Assembly (NCBI GenBank): GCA_039822785.1
Contig: JBCBMO010000006.1
Location: 62,001-126,000 of the forward strand
Direction: 5' to 3'
Length of the DNA: 64,000 nt
Origin: Thermohalobaculum sp039822785
GTDB taxonomy: Bacteria; Pseudomonadota; Alphaproteobacteria; Rhodobacterales; Rhodobacteraceae
Below are positions 47,270 to 55,275 of the stretch, in pieces. A program made the position numbers and the translations under genes. The notes beneath the pieces were generated by a model. It searched no databases, was not told the DNA's origin, and saw nothing but the letters and a program-made list of their open reading frames with translations. Each line of letters starts with the position of its first letter. Positions within the stretch are counted from its first letter, which is position 1.

Positions 47270-48049
47270 TCAGGGGCAGATCAGCGCCTCGCGCAACCCC
47301 TCGACCGTGGCGGGTTGGGGCAGCGGCTCGAGGAAGATCTCTCCCCCCTCCAGCCGGGCCGAGAGCGTGCGCTGCCACCCGGCATCCGCCAGCACGATCT
47401 CGGGTCCACGGCCACAGGTGCGCAGCCCGCCTGGGATAAAGGCCTGTCCGATGCGATGGTTGGAGACGCCGCCCCGCGCCGCGATCTGCCGTGCCTCGCC
47501 ACCCGCAAAGGACCAGATCCTGAGCGTCCCGCCGATATGCGGGGTCTCGACGTAGGCGACATCATCGATGCCGTCGCCGTCGAAATCAGCAATCGCCGCG
47601 GGCGCCAGCCACCGAAAGGCGCGGCCGATGGGTGGCGTGGCGGCGAGGCGAACGGGCCGGTCTCCGCCGGGCTCCAGACCAAAGACCGAGAGCTGCGCGC
47701 CCTCGGCCACCGGCGTCTCCACCGCGATCACATCGATCGCGCCGTCGCCGGTGACATCGGCCAGCCGCGGCGTGATATCCTGGAACACCCGGTCGCGGGT
47801 CAGCAGCAGGGTGCGGCACGCGCCGGGTGGCTCGGCAAGGGTCACGGTCAGCCCCCGCGCCTCGATCCCATCGCCAAGCACCGCGTGGCCATAGTCCTCG
47901 GTCGCGTGCGTGTACCGGGCCGCCATGATCCCGCCGCGCCCATCCGGCGCGACGGCCGTGCCAGCATCGGGCGGCCCCGCCGCGACCTCGCAGCCGACCG
48001 CGGCGCCGGGCGCCAGCAGGGCAGCCAGCAGCAGCGAGGTCAGCCTCAG
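47270..48049 (-). CDS. Exported VCBS/FG-GAP-repeat protein, possible CTG start
   Basis: A protein of about 259 residues. Two calcium-loop blocks typical of VCBS/FG-GAP beta-propellers are visible: DVTGDGAIDVIAVE and ADFDGDGIDDVAYVE. An ATG exists at 47926, but upstream of it the frame remains open and encodes a clear signal peptide (RLTSLLLAALLAPGAAVG, then Cys). The only start-like codon ahead of that is a CTG at 48049, which overlaps the ferredoxin stop as CTGA and has GGAG eight bases upstream. I therefore place the start there. It should be exported or lipid-anchored. The ferredoxin gene precedes it. Confidence 0.75.
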   Translation of the reverse strand: MRLTSLLLAALLAPGAAVGCEVAAGPPDAGTAVAPDGRGGIMAARYTHATEDYGHAVLGDGIEARGLTVTLAEPPGACRTLLLTRDRVFQDITPRLADVTGDGAIDVIAVETPVAEGAQLSVFGLEPGGDRPVRLAATPPIGRAFRWLAPAAIADFDGDGIDDVAYVETPHIGGTLRIWSFAGGEARQIAARGGVSNHRIGQAFIPGGLRTCGRGPEIVLADAGWQRTLSARLEGGEIFLEPLPQPATVEGLREALICP

Positions 48050-48366
48050 ATCTGCTTCTCCGGCATCCGGACGACGAGACCTTCGAGGTCCGAGGTCACC
48101 TTGAGCTGACAGGTGAGGCGGGAGTTGTCCTTGGGCTCGAAGGCGAAGTCCAGCATGTCGGTCTCCATGTCCTCCTTCGCCGGCAGCTTATCCAGCCAGG
48201 CCCCGTCCACATAGACATGGCAGGTCGAGCAGGCGCAGGCGCCGCCACAGTCCGCGTCGATGCCGGGGACGTTGTTGGTCACCGCCCCTTCCATCACGGT
48301 CAGACCCTCGGCAACCTCGACCACATGCTCCGTGCCGTTGTGCTCGATGTAGGTGATCTTGGGCAT
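48046..48366 (-). CDS. fdxE: [2Fe-2S] ferredoxin, FdVI/ISC type
   Basis: A 106-residue electron carrier. The cluster ligands are Cys40, Cys46, Cys49 (in DADCGGACACSTCHVY) and Cys86 (RLTCQLKV). The start MPKITYIEHNGTEHVVEV and the C-terminal VVRMPEKQI closely match Rhodobacter capsulatus ferredoxin VI as I recall it. This vertebrate-adrenodoxin-like type may serve iron-sulfur assembly or P450-like enzymes. AAGGAG lies upstream of the ATG. Its stop overlaps the start I assign to the VCBS-repeat gene. The gene symbol is by resemblance only. Confidence 0.92.
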   Translation of the reverse strand: MPKITYIEHNGTEHVVEVAEGLTVMEGAVTNNVPGIDADCGGACACSTCHVYVDGAWLDKLPAKEDMETDMLDFAFEPKDNSRLTCQLKVTSDLEGLVVRMPEKQI

Positions 48367-48458
48367 CGCCTGCTCCTTGCCGCACGTCGAATTCTCTGTC
48401 AGCGCGGGTGTCTAGCCCCTGATGCGCCGCGTTGCCAGAGGGGACGAGCGCAAGTCGG

Positions 48459-49916
48459 TTATTGTCCGTCGGGCGGTGTCCTGCGCGCTGCAGGCCGGCC
48501 GGGCCCGTCCTCCAACGACCCCGCCATGGCGGCCCTGCCGGAGGTGAAGGGGGCGAGCACGGGCGTCGGCGTCGTCTCGCCCGCCGGTGCCTCGAGCCGG
48601 GCCATCAGGAAGCGTCCGGTGATCACCACGGCGGCAATGCCGACGCTGAGCGCCGAGATGGCCTGGATGGTGATCACATTGCCCGCGCTGGAGGCGCCGA
48701 GGGCGGCGAAGAGCAGGGCCAGGAGGGGGATCACCGCGCCGTCGCGGCTCCAGTTGAAGCCGGTCGACCAGAGCGGATGGCCGAGGTTGTTGCAGGCGGC
48801 GTTCGAGACGAAGAGCCAGCCTGAGAAGAGCCAGGCCGCCGCCCCATAGGTGGTGAAGGCGGTGACGACCTCGACGCCGGCGCCGGCGACGCCGAAGCCC
48901 TCGAGGATGAAGGGCGTCGCGAGCCAGAGCACCACCCAGATCACCGCGACATAGACGGCGGCGAAGATCAGCGCGTCGCGATAGGCCATGCGGATCCGAT
49001 CCGGCAGCCCCGCCCCGCGGTTCTGCCCCAGGATCGGCCCCACGGCGCCCGACAGCGCGAAGAGCCCGCCAAAGGCGACCGCCGCAAGCCGGCCGACCAC
49101 GGCCCAGCCGGCCACCGCCTCGTCCCCATGCTCGGCCACAACGCGGGTGAGATAGGCGTTGCCGAAGGGCGTGGAGAGCTGCGTCGCCACCGCCGGCGCC
49201 GCGATCGCCGCCAGCGCCCGTGTGTCCGCCAGAAACCGCCGCGCCGAGGGCAGCCCCAACAGGTCGTGCTGGCGGGTGACGAAGGCGACGCCAAGGGCCG
49301 CGATACACAGCCGCGACAGCACCGAGGACGCCGCCGCGCCGTCAAGGCCCAACCCGAAGCCGAAGATCAGCAGCGGATCGAGCGCGGCCGCGATCAGCCC
49401 CCCGGACAGCGTGACATTCATCGCCCGGCGCGCATCGCCGGCAGCACGCAGCAGCCCGCCCGCCACCATGCCAATGCCCAGCAGCGGCATGGAGGGCATG
49501 ACGATCGCCAGGAACCGCGACGCGAGTTCCAGCGTCTGCCCCTCCGCCCCCAAGAGCGCCAGGCCCTGGTCGCGAAAGGCCATCGCCACGATCACCACCA
49601 GGATGAGGGCCGCGACCAGCACGATGAGGGCGCTGCCAGCACTTTGGCGGGCACCGTCATCGTCGCCTTCGCCGATCGCGCGGCTGACGATGGCGCTGGC
49701 GGCGATGGCAAGGCCGATGGAGACCGAGATCAGGAAGAACTGGAAGGTCCCGGCGAAGCCGATGGCGGCCGCCAACTCCTCCTGCCCCAGCATCGAGATG
49801 TAGAAGAGGTTGATCGCATCGACCATGAACAGGGCCATCAGCCCCACGGCGCCGGTCCCGGTCATCACCGCGACATGGCGCATGGTCGAGCCGCGGGTAA
49901 AGCGCGCGTCAGCCAA
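48459..49916 (-). CDS. MATE family efflux transporter
   Basis: A 485-residue inner-membrane exporter of the multidrug and toxin extrusion family, driven by Na+ or H+. About 12 helices are visible, in two similar halves. The N-terminal half contains MRHVAVMTGTGAVGLMALFM, FYISMLGQEELAAAIG and SRAIGEGDDDGARQSAG; the C-terminal half has AVGPILGQNRGAGLPDRI. The last 40 residues are a polar tail. The frame starts with TTG (49916), six bases after the MFS gene stop; an internal ATG at residue 12 is possible. It is probably one operon with the MFS gene. Confidence 0.92.
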   Translation of the reverse strand: MADARFTRGSTMRHVAVMTGTGAVGLMALFMVDAINLFYISMLGQEELAAAIGFAGTFQFFLISVSIGLAIAASAIVSRAIGEGDDDGARQSAGSALIVLVAALILVVIVAMAFRDQGLALLGAEGQTLELASRFLAIVMPSMPLLGIGMVAGGLLRAAGDARRAMNVTLSGGLIAAALDPLLIFGFGLGLDGAAASSVLSRLCIAALGVAFVTRQHDLLGLPSARRFLADTRALAAIAAPAVATQLSTPFGNAYLTRVVAEHGDEAVAGWAVVGRLAAVAFGGLFALSGAVGPILGQNRGAGLPDRIRMAYRDALIFAAVYVAVIWVVLWLATPFILEGFGVAGAGVEVVTAFTTYGAAAWLFSGWLFVSNAACNNLGHPLWSTGFNWSRDGAVIPLLALLFAALGASSAGNVITIQAISALSVGIAAVVITGRFLMARLEAPAGETTPTPVLAPFTSGRAAMAGSLEDGPGRPAARRTPPDGQ

Positions 49917-49922
49917 GCAGGG

Positions 49923-51212
49923 CTACTCCGCCGGCTGCAGGGCAGGACCGAGGGTCGTCTCGTTCCCGCGGGAGGGGTGGCGCGGCACCAGGAAGGCCAG
50001 AAGCAGCGAAGCAAGCGCCAGCGCCGCGGCCAGCGCAAAGACCGCGCCGGGCTGGTAGAGCCACAACAGGCCCAAGGGCGCCGGCAGCGTCACCGCGGCG
50101 ATATGGTTGATGGTGAAGGCCACGGCGGCCGTCGGCGCCTGATCCGCGGGATCGGCGATCTTCTGGAAATAGGTCTTATGCGCGATGGCCAGGCTGAACA
50201 GCATGTGGTCCAGGACATAGAGCACCATGGCCAGCACCACACCCCACTCCAGGAAATAGATCCCGGCATAGAGCGCAAAGACCGTGAAGAGCCCGATGTA
50301 CTCCACGCACAGCATGGTGCGCTCGCCAAAGCGCTCGATCAGCCGCCCGGCAACCGGCGCGAACCACATGACGAAGAGATAGTTGATCAGCATGAGGGCG
50401 GTGACCTCATGCACCGCCAGCCCGAAGTGCTCCACCATCATAAAGGGCGCGAAGACGACGAAGATCTGGCGCCGCGCGCCGCCAATGAAAACGAGGGCGT
50501 AGTACAGCCAATAGCGCGGGCGCAGGACCATCTGCTTGTTCTGCACCACCGGCGCCTCGAACCGCGGATAGGCGATCCAGCAGAAGGCCGCGATCCCGGC
50601 ACAGAGCAACCCGGCGGTCCAATACACGGCCTCGTAGGGCAGTTCGAAGACCCGCCAGGACAGGATGATCGCGCCGAACACCACGAGCGAGCCGAAGGAG
50701 CCCGCGGCCACGACCCGCCCGATCTTGCGCGGCGCCTCCTCCTTCTTGAACCACTGCAGCTGCAGCGACTGGTTGATCGTCTCGTAGTAGTGGAACCCGA
50801 CCGAGGAGATGGTCGTCGTGATCATCAGCCCCCAGAAGCTTGGGAAGTTCCCGGTCACGGCGGTGCCGAGCCCCAGCAGGATCAGCGACAGATAGGCCAG
50901 CAGCTGCTCGCGGATCAGCAGCAGGATCCAGACCACCAGGAAGGCCAGGAACCCGGGGATCTCGCGGAAGACATGCAGCCAGCCGATGTCGAGCCCGTCG
51001 AAGGCGGCCCGCTCGACCACGAAGTTGTTGAGCAGCGCCATCCAGGTGGCGAAGGCCAGCGGCGAGGCGACGGCCATCAGCATCAGCAGCGTCTCGGGCC
51101 GCTGCCAGCGCGGCAGGTGGTCGATGTCGTGCACGCCGGTCGGCCCACGCCGCGCCGCCGCCGCCAGGATCGCTGGCTTGGGGTTCAACCCGTTCGGCAA
51201 TGGGATGGGCAT
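49923..51212 (-). CDS. MFS transporter
   Basis: A 429-residue major facilitator with about 12 membrane helices. After a polar N-terminal region (HDIDHLPRWQRPETLLML) the helices run from about residue 40 to 415. The segment SSVGFHYYETINQSLQLQWF and the loop RIGRVV-like PRKIGRVVAAGSFGSLVV are distinctive. The substrate is unknown. GGAGG lies upstream of the ATG at 51212. The MATE gene follows six bases after its stop, suggesting a two-exporter operon. Confidence 0.88.
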   Translation of the reverse strand: MPIPLPNGLNPKPAILAAAARRGPTGVHDIDHLPRWQRPETLLMLMAVASPLAFATWMALLNNFVVERAAFDGLDIGWLHVFREIPGFLAFLVVWILLLIREQLLAYLSLILLGLGTAVTGNFPSFWGLMITTTISSVGFHYYETINQSLQLQWFKKEEAPRKIGRVVAAGSFGSLVVFGAIILSWRVFELPYEAVYWTAGLLCAGIAAFCWIAYPRFEAPVVQNKQMVLRPRYWLYYALVFIGGARRQIFVVFAPFMMVEHFGLAVHEVTALMLINYLFVMWFAPVAGRLIERFGERTMLCVEYIGLFTVFALYAGIYFLEWGVVLAMVLYVLDHMLFSLAIAHKTYFQKIADPADQAPTAAVAFTINHIAAVTLPAPLGLLWLYQPGAVFALAAALALASLLLAFLVPRHPSRGNETTLGPALQPAE

Positions 51213-51349
51213 GAACGATCCTCCAGGACCGAGGGTTTAGCCCGCCCAATGGCCGACGGCCAGCCGCTGGATGCAAGACAGTGTTGCATTGCCGGGGACG
51301 CGCCAGGGACGAGCCCCGGAACGCACCCCACACAGGCCGTGGCCGCAGC

Positions 51350-52054
51350 CTACTCCGTCGCCTGGGTGGCGCCCCAGCGGTTGGCGCGGTTGGCGGCGGC
51401 GATCTGGCGCCGCTCCTCCCAGGTCAGTTCACCGCTCGGCTTGTCCGGTAGCGCGGCGTCGTCCGGAATGCCGGAACCTGCACCGACGGCAGAGACCGAG
51501 CCCGGGTCGACCGGGTCACCGTCACGGGCACGCGGCGTCGCGTTGACCGCGGACCGCGCGATGTTCACTTCCCTGCCCTCAGGCCCCCAGACCGGCTCGT
51601 CCTCCGGCACGGCGGCCAGCCTGACCGGTCTGGCGCCGTCTGTCCCGGCCGCAGTGGTCCCGGATGGCGTCGACGCAGCCTCGGCCTCGGCGGCGCGAAT
51701 ATCCTTGGCGAAGTCGCACGCTTGTTCCTCGCCCGCTTCGAGCACGGCTTCGTACTCGCCCTTCAGCCGGCCGAGTTCGTCTGCACTGTCATCGGCCGCA
51801 AGCACAAAGAGCGCGGGCCAGAAGATGATCAGCCCGACCGCAACCGCGACACCGTCCCGGGCGGCCGCATCGTCCTGCTCACCCGAGACCACAGTCACGC
51901 GCGACTGGATGTCCTGCAGCTCCGCCTCCAGCGCCGCACACTCCATCGAGCGGTAGCTGGAGACCGAAACATACTGCGGCTCGACGTTCTCAGCGGATTT
52001 TGCACAGGCGGCCAGGGCCAAGCACGTAACCGCCGGGATCGCAATCGACTTCAT
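51350..52054 (-). CDS. Predicted lipoprotein with a hydrophobic insert
   Basis: A 234-residue protein. The signal MKSIAIPAVTCLALAAC ends in a lipobox at Cys17. A charged helical stretch (about 30-60) is followed by a hydrophobic segment (about 70-90, VAVAVGLIIFWPALFVLAA) and another helix. The C-terminal 110 residues are low-complexity with Ala, Asp, Pro and Glu, ending in WEERRQIAAANRANRWG. Possibly an envelope scaffold; no family is recognised. GGGAG lies upstream of the ATG. It is divergent from bchE. Confidence 0.78.
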   Translation of the reverse strand: MKSIAIPAVTCLALAACAKSAENVEPQYVSVSSYRSMECAALEAELQDIQSRVTVVSGEQDDAAARDGVAVAVGLIIFWPALFVLAADDSADELGRLKGEYEAVLEAGEEQACDFAKDIRAAEAEAASTPSGTTAAGTDGARPVRLAAVPEDEPVWGPEGREVNIARSAVNATPRARDGDPVDPGSVSAVGAGSGIPDDAALPDKPSGELTWEERRQIAAANRANRWGATQATE

Positions 52055-52303
52055 TCAACGCTCCCAATCACCCCTGACCACAGTGGAAGCGTGCACGAAC
52101 AGTGCAAGGCCGGCGGCTGGTTGAGCCCCAACTGCGCAGCATCGTTGCAGGAATGGCCCAGCAGGCTGTGCCGCCCGTCCCATTTGAGGGCAGGCTCAGC
52201 GACGTCCGGCTCCCTGGACCTGATGGACGACACCCAAACCCGTGAACCCCAAGCGCCGGAGCGGCAGCCCGGCCAGCGGTGGAATGACCGCCAGGGTGTT
52301 CGA

Positions 52304-52317
52304 TTGACGTGTGTCAA
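52304..52317 (+). promoter_or_regulatory. FNR/FixK-type box upstream of bchE
   Basis: TTGACGTGTGTCAA is a perfect TTGAC-N4-GTCAA palindrome, matching the FnrL consensus (TTGAT-N4-ATCAA with common C/G variants). It ends 52 bases before the bchE start codon. FnrL is known to activate bchE under low oxygen in Rhodobacter; here that role is inferred from the site. Confidence 0.8.
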
Positions 52318-52329
52318 GGACGCGAGACA
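52312..52329 (+). promoter_or_regulatory. PpsR/CrtJ-type site overlapping the FNR box
   Basis: TGTC-N10-GACA, an exact match to the PpsR/CrtJ consensus TGT-N12-ACA with the preferred inner C and G. It shares six bases with the FNR box. PpsR/CrtJ represses bch genes in oxygen and light. Overlap suggests mutually exclusive binding. Confidence 0.72.
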
Positions 52330-52369
52330 GCCAAAACGTCAGGCAGGGAGGACATCGTGGAGGGTCGTC

Positions 52370-53986
52370 ATGCGCATCGTTCTCATCCATCCAAACTATC
52401 ACTCCGGCGGGGCGGAGATCGCGGGCAACTGGCCGCCCGCCTGGGTCGCCTACATCGCCGGCGCCCTCAAGAAGGCGGGATTTAAGGACGTCCAGTTCAT
52501 CGACGCGATGACTAACGATCTACCGGATGAGGAGATCGCGAAGCGTCTCATCGCCCTCGATCCCGACGTCGTCGGCACCACCGCCATCACCCCCTCGATC
52601 TACAAGGCCGAGCGGATCCTCCAGATCGCGCAGGAGGTAGTGCCCTCGGCCATGCGCATTCTGGGGGGCATCCACGCGACCTTCATGTACCGCCAGGTGC
52701 TATCCGAGGCACCGCAGGTCGAGGTGGTCGTCCGTGGGGAGGGCGAGGAGATCATCGTCGATCTCATCCAGGCCGTCGCCGATGGCCGCTGGCCGGGCGA
52801 GCGCGAGAGCATCAAGGGCATCGCCTTTCGCGACGACACCGGCGAGATCAAGGCGACCCCGGCGGCGAACACGGTCAAGGACCTGGACGCCATCGAGCCC
52901 GACTGGTCGCTCTTGGAGTGGGAGAAGTACATCTACGTCCCCCTCGGGACCCGGGTTGCGATCCCCAATATGGCGCGCGGCTGCCCCTTCACCTGCTCCT
53001 TCTGCAGCCAGTGGAAGTTCTGGCGCGACTACCGCATCCGCGACCCCAAGGCGGTGGTCGACGAGATCGAGAACCTGGTCGAGAACCACGGCGTCGGCTT
53101 CTTCATCCTGGCGGACGAGGAGCCCACGATTAACCGCAAGAAGTTCACCGAGTTCTGCGAGGAGCTGATCCGCCGCGACCTGCCACGGCGCGTCAAATGG
53201 GGCATCAACACCCGCGTCACCGACATCATGCGCGACCGCGAACTGCTGCCGCTCTGGCGCAAGGCGGGGCTGGTGCACGTCTCCCTCGGCACCGAGGCGG
53301 CGGCGCAGATGAAGCTCGACCGTTTCAACAAGGAGACCAAGGTCGAGAACAACCGCCTGGCCATCCAGCTGTTGCGCGACGCAGACATCTTCACCGAGGC
53401 GCAGTTCATCGTGGGCCTGGAGAACGAGACGCCGGAGACGCTGGAGGAGACCTACCGCTTCGCCCGCGAATGGAACCCGGACCTCGCGAACTGGGCCATG
53501 TACACGCCCTGGCCCTTCACGCCGCTGTTCCAGGAGCTGGGCGACAAGGTCGAGGTCTTCGACTTCGAGAAGTACAACTTCGTCACCCCGATCATGAAGC
53601 CAGAGGCGATGGACCGCGCAACCCTGCTCGACCGGGTCATGCACAACTACCGCCGCTTCTACATGATCAAGGCGCTCTTGCATTACCCCTGGCGCGGCAC
53701 CGGGTTCCGCCGGCGCTACCTGCTCGGCTGTCTCAAGGCCTTCCTGAGGGCGGGCTTCCAGCGGACCTTCTACGATCTCGGCAAGGTCGGCTACTGGGGC
53801 CCGCAGTCGAAGGAAAGCGTCGACTTCCATTTCGACGACAGGCGCCAGATCGCCCCTGCGCAGATGGCCGACTGGGAGGCGATGGCCGACCGCAAGCGCA
53901 AGGCCGAAGAGCGCAAGGCCGCCGTCAAGGCGCAGGTCCAGGCGAAGAAGGCAGCCGAGCGCGAGGCTGCGATCCCAGCGGAGTAG
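52370..53986 (+). CDS. bchE: Mg-protoporphyrin IX monomethyl ester anaerobic oxidative cyclase
   Basis: A 538-residue B12-dependent radical SAM enzyme that forms the isocyclic E ring of bacteriochlorophyll without oxygen, taking the oxygen atom from water. The N-terminus MRIVLIHPNYHSGGAEIAG is characteristic of BchE. A B12-binding Rossmann-like domain (1-150) precedes the radical SAM domain with Cys205, Cys209 and Cys212 in RGCPFTCSFCSQW. The C-terminal 60 residues are a charged Lys/Ala/Glu helix. GGAGGG lies upstream of the ATG. bchJ follows four bases after the stop. Control by FnrL- and PpsR-type sites is inferred from the region upstream. Confidence 0.96.
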   Translation: MRIVLIHPNYHSGGAEIAGNWPPAWVAYIAGALKKAGFKDVQFIDAMTNDLPDEEIAKRLIALDPDVVGTTAITPSIYKAERILQIAQEVVPSAMRILGGIHATFMYRQVLSEAPQVEVVVRGEGEEIIVDLIQAVADGRWPGERESIKGIAFRDDTGEIKATPAANTVKDLDAIEPDWSLLEWEKYIYVPLGTRVAIPNMARGCPFTCSFCSQWKFWRDYRIRDPKAVVDEIENLVENHGVGFFILADEEPTINRKKFTEFCEELIRRDLPRRVKWGINTRVTDIMRDRELLPLWRKAGLVHVSLGTEAAAQMKLDRFNKETKVENNRLAIQLLRDADIFTEAQFIVGLENETPETLEETYRFAREWNPDLANWAMYTPWPFTPLFQELGDKVEVFDFEKYNFVTPIMKPEAMDRATLLDRVMHNYRRFYMIKALLHYPWRGTGFRRRYLLGCLKAFLRAGFQRTFYDLGKVGYWGPQSKESVDFHFDDRRQIAPAQMADWEAMADRKRKAEERKAAVKAQVQAKKAAEREAAIPAE

Positions 53987-53989
53987 GCG

Positions 53990-54604
53990 ATGTTCGACGG
54001 CGTCTTCAGACAACCGCCCAGGGAGAGCGCGCGACTGCCCGCGGCCTTTCCCAGCGTGGGGCCGAACACCATCACCCAAACCGCCGCGGCGCTCGCGGCG
54101 CGCGGAGGCGACGCGCTGGTGGCCCAGACCTTCGCGGCCGCCGGCGTCTCGCCCTACATCGACCAGCCGCCAACCGCGATGGTGCCGGAGGGGGATGCCG
54201 CGCGGCTGCACGGCTACATCCACCGACACCTGCCAAACGGCGCCGCGATCCTGCACGAGGCCGGGCGGCTTACGGCGGACTATCTGCTGGCCAACCGCAT
54301 CCCGCGACCGGCGCAATGGGTCCTGCAGATCGCGCCGGCGCCGCTTTCGGCCTGGATGCTCGCCACCGCGATCCGCCGCCATGCCTGGACCTTCGCCGGC
54401 TCCGGCCGGTTCGAGGCGCGTGGTGTATGGCCGCTGGAGGTATCGATCACGGCCAATGCCCTCAGCGTCCCGGAATGTCCCTGGCACCAGGGCGTGTTCG
54501 AGGGGCTGTTCCGCCGCCTGGTGAGCCGGCGGACCCGGGTCACCTGCCTATCCTGCTGCGCCACAGGCGCGCCGGCCTGCACCTTCGCGATCGGCCCCGG
54601 CTAA
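53990..54604 (+). CDS. bchJ: BchJ, V4R-domain bacteriochlorophyll biosynthesis protein
   Basis: A 204-residue protein that pairs with BchE in purple bacteria. It begins MFDGVFRQPP and the C-terminal half is a V4R domain with the cysteine cluster Cys186, Cys189, Cys190 and Cys197 (TCLSCCATGAPACTF). It was named 4-vinyl (8-vinyl) reductase, but later work in the field assigns that reaction to BciA/BciB, and BchJ may carry or channel the tetrapyrrole substrate. It starts four bases after bchE, so the two are one operon. A strong hairpin overlaps its stop codon. Confidence 0.93.
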   Translation: MFDGVFRQPPRESARLPAAFPSVGPNTITQTAAALAARGGDALVAQTFAAAGVSPYIDQPPTAMVPEGDAARLHGYIHRHLPNGAAILHEAGRLTADYLLANRIPRPAQWVLQIAPAPLSAWMLATAIRRHAWTFAGSGRFEARGVWPLEVSITANALSVPECPWHQGVFEGLFRRLVSRRTRVTCLSCCATGAPACTFAIGPG

Positions 54605-54619
54605 GAGCCGGGGCCGATC
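54589..54619. terminator. Strong hairpin at the end of bchEJ
   Basis: GATCGGCCCCGGCT (54589-54602) pairs perfectly over 14 bases with 54606-54619 around a three-base loop and includes the bchJ stop. There is no T-tract. It also faces the convergent hypothetical gene ending at 54639. Confidence 0.65.
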
Positions 54620-54638
54620 TGGGGATACCGACGCTCGC

Positions 54639-55097
54639 TCAGAACTCCGACCAGGACAGGAAGAAGCCGACGTCACCCGGCACGTCGTTGGGGAAGTTGA
54701 TGATCGTGGCGGTCAGCTTGTAGCCGGCCGGGCGCGCCACTTCCTCGAAACGCTGGTAGACCTGCTTCGCCTTGCCCTGCAGCGTCTCGGGCCAATCCGG
54801 CAGGGCGTTGTTGATCGCCCGCCCCCGGTCGGTGCACAGCGTGCTGGGGAAGCTGTAGATCATCGTCTGGAACTTGCCGTCCTGGACGGCCTTCTGAACG
54901 AGGCGACGGATCAGGGCCCGCTCCTCCTCCGTCACGTCCTCGTGGAGGAACTTCTCGGCGAACGCGGCATGGGCCTTATGGGCCGCCTCCCGCTCCGCCT
55001 TCTCCTCGTCCATCTTCTTGATTTCCGCCTCCAGCAGCTCAGCGCGCAGCTGAGCGGCCGTTTTGACCTGCGGTTCAGCGTTGTCGGTGTCGGCCAT
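54639..55097 (-). CDS. Hypothetical protein with N-terminal charged helix
   Basis: A 152-residue soluble protein. Residues 10-60 are a charged helix (ELLEAEIKKMDEEKAERE), probably coiled coil. The C-terminal part is compact (MIYSFPSTLCTDRGRAINN, GYKLTATIINFPND and ending FFLSWSEF), with no signal peptide. I do not recognise the family; the conserved look of the C-terminal block suggests a real domain. GAGGAGG lies upstream of the ATG at 55097. It lies between bchJ and rpsD, downstream of rpsD on the same strand but beyond the rpsD terminator. Confidence 0.78.
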   Translation of the reverse strand: MADTDNAEPQVKTAAQLRAELLEAEIKKMDEEKAEREAAHKAHAAFAEKFLHEDVTEEERALIRRLVQKAVQDGKFQTMIYSFPSTLCTDRGRAINNALPDWPETLQGKAKQVYQRFEEVARPAGYKLTATIINFPNDVPGDVGFFLSWSEF

Positions 55098-55224
55098 TCT
55101 CCGTCCTCCTCAACGAGGGCGGCCTCCCAGTGCCGCCTGCTGCAGAATAGCAAGACAGGGCGCCGGGTGGATCAATGTAGAACGGGTCTCGTTGTCGCGC
55201 TGGTGCAGAACGCATGAAAAACAA

Positions 55225-55254
55225 AACGGCCGCGCCACTAATGGCGCGGCCGTT
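55225..55254 (-). terminator. Rho-independent terminator of rpsD
   Basis: A perfect 13-bp stem (AACGGCCGCGCCA at 55225-55237 with 55242-55254) with a four-base loop. On the minus strand it is followed by TTTTGTTTTTC, a classic U-tract, 20 bases after the rpsD stop. Confidence 0.92.
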
Positions 55255-55275
55255 ACATCCAGCAATCGCGAAGAA

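Larger units (their letters stand above)
52055..52369. promoter_or_regulatory. Divergent control region between the lipoprotein gene and bchE
   Basis: A 315-base gap without a convincing gene. It holds, close to bchE, the overlapping FNR-type and PpsR-type palindromes listed separately. I see no other repeat, hairpin or small frame with coding character. The -35-like TTGACG inside the FNR box has no good -10 at the right distance. Confidence 0.6.

Noticed and set aside
49128..51956. Open frame of more than 900 codons opposite the MATE and MFS genes
   Set aside because: Highly repetitive His/Gln/Arg composition, typical of the reverse strand of membrane-protein genes.
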